This document shows, piece after piece, positions 1 through 4,713 of a stretch of DNA of 6,111 nt. How positions within the stretch are numbered: the stretch's first letter is position 1; every line of letters starts with the position of its first letter. Source of the DNA: JAAFHS01 sp031396505. Its GTDB lineage: Bacteria; Pseudomonadota; Alphaproteobacteria; Rhodobacterales; Rhodobacteraceae. Under the pieces are notes generated by a model. That model searched no databases, was not told the DNA's origin, and saw only the letters and a list, made by a program, of their open reading frames with translations. A program made the position numbers and the translations under genes. Location of the stretch: assembly GCA_031396505.1 (NCBI GenBank), contig JANNKX010000039.1, positions 1 through 6,111 on the forward strand, given 5' to 3'.

Positions 1-45
1 GAAAAGGCGGTGGCCGCAAAGAAAACACGACAGCGCGCAGATTGA
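1..45 (+). CDS. 3' end of an upstream gene, possibly iolD (partial)
   Basis: Frame 1 is open from the first base and ends at TGA 43-45, giving a 14-residue basic tail (EKAVAAKKTRQRAD). The stop lies 13 bases before the iolE ATG, the spacing expected of a co-transcribed neighbour. The Lys/Gln/Arg-rich ending is compatible with the C-terminus of IolD (trihydroxycyclohexane-dione hydrolase), which often precedes iolE, but this is inferred mainly from position. A second frame running into TGA 60-62 and overlapping the iolE start cannot be excluded as the true upstream gene. Confidence 0.4.
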   Translation, partial: EKAVAAKKTRQRAD

Positions 46-58
46 GGGTGAGAGAAAC

Positions 59-958
59 ATGATCCGTTACGGCACAAACCCGATTGCATGGTCAAACGAT
101 GATGACCAGACGCTGGGCGGGCATATCAGTCTGGACCAATGCCTCGATGACTGTGTGAAGATCGGCTTTGATGGTATTGAAAAGGGGCATAAATTCCCGA
201 CGAACGTGGCGGCTTTGAAAGCCGTTCTCGATCCGCGCGGATTGGCGTTCGTGTCCGGCTGGCATTCGACAAATCTGCTGGTGAATGACCTGGAGGCGGA
301 AAAGGCGGCGATGCAGCCGTTTCTGGATGTGCTGAAGGGGATGGGCTGCGATGTGATCATCGTGTGCGAAACATCGAACGCGATCCACGGCAATGACGGG
401 GTGGCGGTAAATGACCGGCCGCGTCTGCGCGACGCGGACTGGGCCGCATTTGGTGCGGGGATCGAGGCGCTGGCGGCGTTCAGTGCGGCGCAGGGGGTCA
501 CGCTGGTCTATCATCACCACATGGGCACGATTGTTGAGACGGAATGGGAGATTGACCGCCTGATGGCCGAGACCGGGCCGCAGACGCATCTGCTGCTGGA
601 TACGGGGCATTGCTATTTTGGCGGTGGCAATCCGGAGCGGTTGGCGAAGAAACACATGGCCCGCGTGCGGCATATCCATGCCAAGAACGTGCGCCCGGAT
701 GTGATGGCGGCCGTGCGGCATCAGGGGTTGAGCTTTCTGGAAGGCGTGCGGCGGGGCGTGTTCACGGTGCCCGGCGATGCGGAAGGGGTGGTCGATTTTC
801 ACGGCGTGCTGGCGGTGGCGGCGGCGCATGACTATCAGGGCTGGCTGGTGATCGAGGCAGAACAGGATGCAAGCGTGCGCAATCCGTTTGAATATCAGAG
901 CATGGGTCTGCGGGCCTTGAAGGCATTTGCGAAACGGGCGGGGTTACGCGGGGCGTGA
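59..958 (+). CDS. iolE: Inosose dehydratase (myo-inosose-2 dehydratase) IolE
   Basis: This 299-residue cytoplasmic enzyme is the second step of myo-inositol catabolism: it removes water from scyllo-inosose (2-keto-myo-inositol) to give the diketone substrate of IolD. The fold should be a TIM barrel of the xylose-isomerase/AP-endonuclease-2 type. Seen in the sequence are the family opening NPIAWSNDD (residues 7-15), Glu41, the HHHMGT block (152-157), LLLDTGH (178-184), HIHAKN (205-210) and IEAEQD (265-270). Together these supply the His/Asp/Glu residues expected to hold the divalent metal. Length matches the family (about 300). The ATG at 59 is chosen because the protein then begins exactly where the family does; a modest purine-rich ribosome site (GAGGG, 44-48) precedes it. 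It is followed by a hairpin and then iolB, so it lies in an iol operon. Confidence 0.95.
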   Translation: MIRYGTNPIAWSNDDDQTLGGHISLDQCLDDCVKIGFDGIEKGHKFPTNVAALKAVLDPRGLAFVSGWHSTNLLVNDLEAEKAAMQPFLDVLKGMGCDVIIVCETSNAIHGNDGVAVNDRPRLRDADWAAFGAGIEALAAFSAAQGVTLVYHHHMGTIVETEWEIDRLMAETGPQTHLLLDTGHCYFGGGNPERLAKKHMARVRHIHAKNVRPDVMAAVRHQGLSFLEGVRRGVFTVPGDAEGVVDFHGVLAVAAAHDYQGWLVIEAEQDASVRNPFEYQSMGLRALKAFAKRAGLRGA

Positions 959-960
959 AC

Positions 961-994
961 GGCAGGACCGGGGTTTCACACCCCCGGTCCTGCC
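961..994 (+). terminator. Perfect 13-bp hairpin between iolE and iolB (terminator-like or attenuator)
   Basis: The arms GGCAGGACCGGGG (961-973) and CCCCGGTCCTGCC (982-994) are perfect reverse complements around an 8-base loop, starting two bases after the iolE stop. Only a short, delayed T-run (ACTTTT, 1002-1007) follows, so complete termination is doubtful. Since iolB lies immediately downstream on the same strand, the hairpin more likely reduces read-through or protects the 3' end of the iolE message. The structure is plainly visible; its effect is inferred. Confidence 0.65.
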
Positions 995-1013
995 GTGGGA
1001 TACTTTTGCAGAG

Positions 1014-1019
1014 AGGAAG
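1014..1019 (+). promoter_or_regulatory. Ribosome binding site that decides the iolB start
   Basis: AGGAAG lies 7 bases before the GTG at 1027. The protein from that GTG begins MELLRKP, which is where IolB proteins normally begin. The longer in-frame start (GTG 955, overlapping the iolE stop) would read through the hairpin and add 24 residues that do not look like IolB. An ATG at 1020 is in a different frame. Confidence 0.7.
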
Positions 1020-1026
1020 ATGCGAG

Positions 1027-1833
1027 GTGGAGTTGTTACGCAAGCCGGTCGGAACGCGGGGCAAGGTGCATGACATTACTGCTGCCAGTGCAGGCTGGGG
1101 CTATGTCGGGTTTGGTCTTTATCGGTTGCATCCGGGCGAGCGGGTGACGGAGGCGACGGGGGACCGCGAGGTCATTCTGGTGCTGGTCGAAGGGTATGCG
1201 CATCTGACCGGGGCAGGGCAGGACTGGGGGCTGATGGGCGACCGGATGGATGTGTTCGAAAAGACGCCGCCGCATTGTCTTTATCTGCCGAACGGGACGG
1301 AGTGGACGGCGACTGCGACCACGGCCTGCACGCTGGCGGTGTGTTCGGCGCCGGGCGAGGGCGGGCACAAGGCTGCGCGATTGGGGCCGGAGGGGATTGC
1401 GCTGACGCCGCGCGGGGTGGGGGCGAATACGCGGTTTATCAACAACATCGCGATGGAGGGGCGGGATGTGGCGGACAGTCTGCTGGTGACAGAGGTGTTC
1501 ACGCCTGCAGGCAACTGGTCAAGCTATCCGAGCCACCGCCATGATGAGGATGACTATCCGCGCATAACTGATCTGGAGGAAAGCTATTACCACCGTCTGA
1601 ACCCGGATCAGGGCTTTGGGGTGCAGCGGGTCTATACCGAGGATGGCAGTCTTGACGAAACGATGGCGGTGAAAAGCCATGACGTGGTGCTGGTGCCGCG
1701 CGGGCACCATCCGTGCGGGGCACCCTACGGCTATGACATGTATTACCTGAACGTGATGGCGGGGCCGCGCCGGGCCTGGCGGTTTCAGAACGATCCTGAC
1801 CATGACTGGATCGCCCGGCGCGACGCAGTTTGA
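1027..1833 (+). CDS. iolB: 5-deoxy-glucuronate isomerase IolB
   Basis: This 268-residue cytoplasmic isomerase converts 5-deoxy-glucuronate, the product of IolD, to 2-deoxy-5-keto-gluconate, which IolC then phosphorylates. It is a two-cupin (bicupin) metalloenzyme. Visible family blocks are the N-terminal LLRKP...GKVHDIT (3-18), SAGWGYVGFGLYRL (21-34), SSYPSHRHDEDD (165-176) with the metal-type His170 and His172, LEESYYHR (183-190), GFGVQRVYT (196-204) and VLVPRGHHPC (221-230). The last three blocks probably supply the Glu and third His of the metal site. Length fits the family (about 260-270). The start is GTG 1027, chosen by homology of the N-terminus and the ribosome site. It ends 22 bp from the stop of the convergent gene on the other strand, with no clear terminator hairpin between them. 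Confidence 0.94.
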   Translation: MELLRKPVGTRGKVHDITAASAGWGYVGFGLYRLHPGERVTEATGDREVILVLVEGYAHLTGAGQDWGLMGDRMDVFEKTPPHCLYLPNGTEWTATATTACTLAVCSAPGEGGHKAARLGPEGIALTPRGVGANTRFINNIAMEGRDVADSLLVTEVFTPAGNWSSYPSHRHDEDDYPRITDLEESYYHRLNPDQGFGVQRVYTEDGSLDETMAVKSHDVVLVPRGHHPCGAPYGYDMYYLNVMAGPRRAWRFQNDPDHDWIARRDAV

Positions 1834-1855
1834 TGCAGCCGTTCCGCGTTGCCGT

Positions 1856-2194
1856 TCAGTTCATCGGGCCGGTCAGGCGCACGGTCAATTGCGGCACCAT
1901 GGCACAGAGTTCGCGCTCCACGATGGCGCGGTTTGGCAGATCGGGTCCGCGCACGATGGCAAGGCCGCGATAACCCAGCCGTTCGAGGTGCTGCAACGCC
2001 TCGATCGCGTCAAACCCGGCGCCGAACAGCGGCAGTATCACCAGTTCTGGCAGCAGGGACCCCAGCAGCTTTGCGTCGATCTGCCGGTACTGGCGCGTGA
2101 CAATCTGTGCGCCTGCAGTCACAGGACCGGGGCTTGCACCTTCAACAACCAGAATGACCCCGGCGGAATCGGAAGCATTGTCGCGCTGTATCAT
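1856..2194 (-). CDS. Small uncharacterised protein, probable degenerate receiver-like domain
   Basis: I do not recognise a named family for this 112-residue protein. No signal peptide or membrane segment is seen. Its layout resembles a CheY-type receiver: a first strand GVILVVEG (12-19), then ELVILPLFGAGFDAIEAL (50-67), which mirrors the usual 'DLVILDL..PG.DGIE.L' stretch, then a helix and strand YRGLAIVRG (75-83) and a last segment LTVRLTG (103-109). Pro55 occupies the place of the phospho-acceptor Asp, and the usual acidic pair after strand 1 is only Glu18, so phosphorylation is unlikely. It is divergent from phoR and convergent with iolB, which suggests, weakly, a link to signalling. ATG 2194 is the only normal start in this frame back to a stop near 2279, but its ribosome site is poor. 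Antisense frames over the same DNA look non-biological. Confidence 0.72.
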   Translation of the reverse strand: MIQRDNASDSAGVILVVEGASPGPVTAGAQIVTRQYRQIDAKLLGSLLPELVILPLFGAGFDAIEALQHLERLGYRGLAIVRGPDLPNRAIVERELCAMVPQLTVRLTGPMN

Positions 2195-2396
2195 CTTGAG
2201 CCCGCTGTCACGCGGGTGAACGGTCTGGCGTGCACATGTTCCTCCCCCGAGGCATATCCGTGGGTTACACGGGTTCGTTCACGCAACTTTACCGTGAATT
2301 TCGGCAGGGGAAAGAAAAAAAACGAACATTGTCATTTCGCGGGGCGGCGCAGCACAGAGGTAGACAGATTGCTGCAAGACTGCCAATCAGGCGCGC
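2195..2396. promoter_or_regulatory. Divergent intergenic region between the small gene and phoR
   Basis: These 202 bases must hold the start signals for both flanking genes. Part of it is AT-rich, with an A8 tract at 2315-2322 followed by ATTGTCAT (2328-2335). The latter resembles one PhoB half-site, but no second copy lies 11 bases away on either side. I could not assign convincing -35/-10 pairs in either direction. No protein-coding frame here looks real except for a possible 9-codon peptide on the - strand (see findings). Confidence 0.5.
2278..2298. repeat. Short inverted repeat TTCACG-N9-CGTGAA, possible operator
   Basis: The 6-bp arms 2278-2283 and 2293-2298 are exact reverse complements separated by 9 bases, in the middle of the divergent intergenic region. 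A related 7-bp pair, GTGAACG (2216-2222) and CGTTCAC (2276-2282), shares the right-hand copy. Spacing and position suit a dimeric regulator, but arms this short can occur by chance. Confidence 0.3.
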
Positions 2397-3434
2397 ATGG
2401 ACAGTTTGTTGATACGATCCTTGATTGATGCGCTGCCGCAGCCGGCCTGTATTGTGACACAGGCCGAGCGGATTGCCGTTGTCAACACCCCGGCGCGGGC
2501 ATTGCTGGGGCATTCGGCAGAGGGACGGCATTTCGGGCTTAGCATGCGCCAGCCCAGCGTGGTGGCGGTGATCGAGGCGGCGCTGCGGGCTGGTGTTGCG
2601 GGGCAGGGGCGTTACAGCGTGTTGGGGCCATCGTCGGAAACTGTGTACCGGGTGACGGTCAAACCGATTGCGGGCGAGGGGCAGCGCGGGGCGATCTGTG
2701 TGTTCGACGATATCTCGGATGCCGAACAGATGGGACAGATGCGGCGCGAGTTTGTGGCCAATGTCAGCCATGAATTGCGCACGCCGCTGACGGCATTGCT
2801 GGGGTTTATCGAGACGCTGCGCGGGGCGGCCAAGGATGACCCGGTGGCGCGCGCGCGATTTTTGGGCATCATGGAACGGGAGGCGGGCCGGATGAACCGG
2901 CTGGTGAGTGATCTGTTGCACCTGAGCCGGGTGGAGGCTGCCGAGCGTCTGCGGCCGGAGGACCCGATTGACGTGGTGGCAACGGTGATGACAACGGTGG
3001 CGACCTTGCGTGCGATGTCGGATCTGGCGGGTGCGCGGGTGGAAGTGTCGGGCGTGCCAGGCCCGGTGCTGGTGCCGGGGGACGCGGATCAATTGGTGCA
3101 GGTGTTTCAGAACCTGATCGAGAACGCGGTAAAATACGGTCCGGCGGGCGGGCTGGTATCGGTCACGTTATCGCGCGAATCAGAGCCTGCCATGGGCGGG
3201 CCGGTATTGGTGGTGAAAGTGTCGGATCAGGGTGAGGGGATCGATCCGGTGCATATCCCGCGGCTGACCGAACGATTCTACCGGGTGGACAGCCACCGTT
3301 CGCGCGAGAAGGGTGGCACCGGGCTTGGGCTGGCCATCGTCAAGCACATCGTGAACCGCCATCGTGGTCGGTTGCGCATCGACAGCCAGCCGGGCAAAGG
3401 CAGCACGTTTACGGTGATCCTGCCGGAAACGTAA
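2397..3434 (+). CDS. phoR: PhoR-type phosphate-regulon sensor histidine kinase (no membrane segment)
   Basis: This 345-residue kinase should autophosphorylate and pass phosphate to PhoB when phosphate is scarce. Order of domains: a PAS-like sensor (about 11-105, opening LPQPACIV...VVNTPARALLG), a dimerisation/phospho-acceptor domain with the H-box VSHELRTPLTALLGF (123-137, His125), then an ATPase domain. The ATPase domain has the N-box QNLIENAVKYG (238-248), G1 DQGEGI (277-282), F-box RFYRVD (293-298) and G2 GGTGLGLA (306-313). All catalytic boxes are intact. Unlike E. coli PhoR (431 residues, membrane-anchored), it has no hydrophobic N-terminal segment and appears soluble. ATG 2397 is the first start after a stop at 2361, with a weak ribosome site. 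The PhoR assignment rests on the domain set plus the pstS-pstC genes and Pho box directly downstream; other PAS histidine kinases would look similar without that context. The next gene, pstS, has its own promoter. Confidence 0.88.
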   Translation: MDSLLIRSLIDALPQPACIVTQAERIAVVNTPARALLGHSAEGRHFGLSMRQPSVVAVIEAALRAGVAGQGRYSVLGPSSETVYRVTVKPIAGEGQRGAICVFDDISDAEQMGQMRREFVANVSHELRTPLTALLGFIETLRGAAKDDPVARARFLGIMEREAGRMNRLVSDLLHLSRVEAAERLRPEDPIDVVATVMTTVATLRAMSDLAGARVEVSGVPGPVLVPGDADQLVQVFQNLIENAVKYGPAGGLVSVTLSRESEPAMGGPVLVVKVSDQGEGIDPVHIPRLTERFYRVDSHRSREKGGTGLGLAIVKHIVNRHRGRLRIDSQPGKGSTFTVILPET

Positions 3435-3477
3435 TGTTTTCAGAGGCCCGGATCGGCTGCGCGGATGGGCAGGAGCA

Positions 3478-3510
3478 TTGTCATAAAAATGTTACCCAAC
3501 TGTCGCAAAA
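3478..3510 (+). promoter_or_regulatory. Pho box: three 11-bp PhoB half-sites before pstS
   Basis: Three consecutive 11-base units can be read: TTGTCATAAAA (3478-3488), ATGTTACCCAA (3489-3499) and CTGTCGCAAAA (3500-3510). TGTCAT, TGTTAC and TGTCGC start exactly 11 bases apart. The first 18 bases differ from the E. coli-type Pho box CTGTCATAAAACTGTCAC at only three positions. The site lies 82 bases before the pstS ATG. In PhoB promoters these repeats replace the -35 element; a weak -10 candidate is CCTAGA near 3526-3531. The pattern strongly supports phosphate-starvation control of pstS. Confidence 0.85.
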
Positions 3511-3580
3511 CCGTGGTGTTGCGTGCCTAGACGAGCGCTGTGTCGCCTGTCTGCCGGGCGAACGTTGACAGGACCCTTGC

Positions 3581-3585
3581 AGGAG
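3581..3585 (+). promoter_or_regulatory. Ribosome binding site that decides the pstS start
   Basis: AGGAG lies 6 bases before ATG 3592, and the protein from that ATG begins directly with a secretion signal. An earlier in-frame start at 3523 would put 23 unrelated residues before the signal and would sit close to, or before, the likely transcription start. Confidence 0.85.
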
Positions 3586-3591
3586 CAACCG

Positions 3592-4647
3592 ATGTCCCTT
3601 TTGAAACTCTCCGCCTCGACCATCGCGATCATCGCCGTGTCGGCCACCGGATCGCTTGCGCGCGATCAGGTGCAGGTCACCGGATCGTCGACCGTGCTGC
3701 CTTATGCCACCATCGTGGCCGAAGCATTTGGCGAAAACTTTGATTTCCCGTCGCCCGTCGTTGAAGGCGGTGGTTCGGGTGCAGGCCGCAAGAAGCTGTG
3801 CGAAGGTGTTGGTGAAAACACCGTCGACGTCGCCAATTCGTCCAGCCGCATCTCGCAGAGCGACATTGATCTGTGCGCCGCCAATGGCGTGGCAGAGATC
3901 ATGGAAGTGCGCTTTGGCTATGACGGCATCGTGTTCGCATCCGACGTGAACGGCCCGGCCTTCGCGTTCACCGCGTCCCATGTCTATAACGCTTTGGCCG
4001 CACAGGTTGTGGTTGACGGCGCGATTGCACCGAACGCCCGCACCAATTGGTCTGAAGTGGACGCAGCCCTGCCCGCACAGGACATTCTGATGTTCATTCC
4101 GGGCACCAAGCACGGCACGCGCGAAGTGTTCGACACCAAGGTGATCATCGCGGGTTGCAAAGAAACCGGCGCTTATGACCTGTTCTTTGCGGCATCGACG
4201 GCAACCGACGAAGGCGACAAGGAAGACGAGGCCGAAGCGGCCTGCATGGAACTGCGTACGGACGGCAAGTCGGTCGACATTGACGGCGACTATACCGAAA
4301 CGCTGGCGCGTCTGGATGCTGACAAAACCGCCGTCGGCGTGTTCGGTCTGTCGTTCTATCAGAACAACACCGACAAGCTGGCTGTGGCCACAATGGGCGG
4401 TGTCGTGCCGTCGACCGAAAGCATCGCAGCCGGTGATTACCCGGTGTCGCGTCCGCTGTATTTCTACGTCAAGAAGGCGCATATCGGTGTAATCCCCGGC
4501 CTGAAGGAATACGTGGAATTCTTCGTGTCGGACGATATGGCAGGCCCGGACGGCCCACTTGCACAGTACGGTCTGGTGTCTGACCCGGAACTGGCGGCAA
4601 CGCAGGCAGCGGTCGCTGCAGCAACGCCGATGGGCCCGCTGGAATAA
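3592..4647 (+). CDS. pstS: Periplasmic phosphate-binding protein PstS of the Pst ABC transporter
   Basis: This 351-residue protein captures inorganic phosphate in the periplasm and delivers it to the PstC-PstA channel. A signal peptide covers about residues 1-23 (Lys5, hydrophobic core 7-20, probable cut after SLA before RDQVQ). Phosphate-site blocks typical of the family are TGSSTVLPYA (30-39), EGGGSGAGRKKLC (58-70), NSSSRISQSD (82-91) and PGTKHGTREVF (170-180). GVFGLSFYQNN (249-259) and the C-terminal YPVSRPLYFYVKK (283-295) are also characteristic. There is no lipobox, so the mature protein should be free in the periplasm. It is preceded by the Pho box and followed by a terminator-like hairpin before pstC. 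Its Gly codons are GGC, GGT or occasionally GGA, with no GGG seen, unlike its neighbours, which fits a highly expressed gene. Confidence 0.95.
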   Translation: MSLLKLSASTIAIIAVSATGSLARDQVQVTGSSTVLPYATIVAEAFGENFDFPSPVVEGGGSGAGRKKLCEGVGENTVDVANSSSRISQSDIDLCAANGVAEIMEVRFGYDGIVFASDVNGPAFAFTASHVYNALAAQVVVDGAIAPNARTNWSEVDAALPAQDILMFIPGTKHGTREVFDTKVIIAGCKETGAYDLFFAASTATDEGDKEDEAEAACMELRTDGKSVDIDGDYTETLARLDADKTAVGVFGLSFYQNNTDKLAVATMGGVVPSTESIAAGDYPVSRPLYFYVKKAHIGVIPGLKEYVEFFVSDDMAGPDGPLAQYGLVSDPELAATQAAVAAATPMGPLE

Positions 4648-4656
4648 GCCGACAAA

Positions 4657-4686
4657 AAGGATGGCCCCCGATTGGGGGCCATCTTT
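4657..4686 (+). terminator. Strong hairpin between pstS and pstC
   Basis: GATGGCCCCC (4660-4669) pairs perfectly with GGGGGCCATC (4674-4683) across a 4-base GATT loop. One G-T and two A-T pairs extend the stem to 13. A T-rich tail follows (TTTGCTTTT, 4684-4692), interrupted by GC. It begins ten bases after the pstS stop and resembles an intrinsic terminator. Because pstC follows on the same strand without a visible promoter of its own, partial read-through is likely, making much more pstS than pstC message. Confidence 0.8.
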
Positions 4687-4713
4687 GCTTTTGACGACTG
4701 AATTGGGGCTTTC

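Noticed and set aside
955..1026. Longer iolB start at GTG 955 overlapping the iolE stop
   Set aside because: It would translate through the 13-bp hairpin and add residues unlike any IolB N-terminus, while GTG 1027 has a good ribosome site and the family-like start.
2328..2335. Possible Pho box before phoR (ATTGTCAT)
   Set aside because: Only one half-site is present; the positions 11 bases up and down do not resemble TGTCAT, so autoregulation by PhoB is not supported here.
1802..2428. 208-codon open frame on the + strand across the small - strand gene
   Set aside because: It overlaps the end of iolB and the start of phoR, shows no domain or normal ribosome site, and the opposite strand carries the more protein-like sequence.
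2289..3092. 267-codon open frame on the - strand across phoR
   Set aside because: It is antisense to the PAS and phospho-acceptor domains of phoR, and its His/Arg-rich composition is typical of shadow frames.
3435..3477. Terminator after phoR
   Set aside because: Only a 4-base GCCC/GGGC pairing is found, with no T-run after it, too weak to call.
3523..3591. Longer pstS start at 3523
   Set aside because: It would bury the signal peptide behind 23 residues and lies about at the likely transcription start; ATG 3592 has AGGAG at the right spacing.
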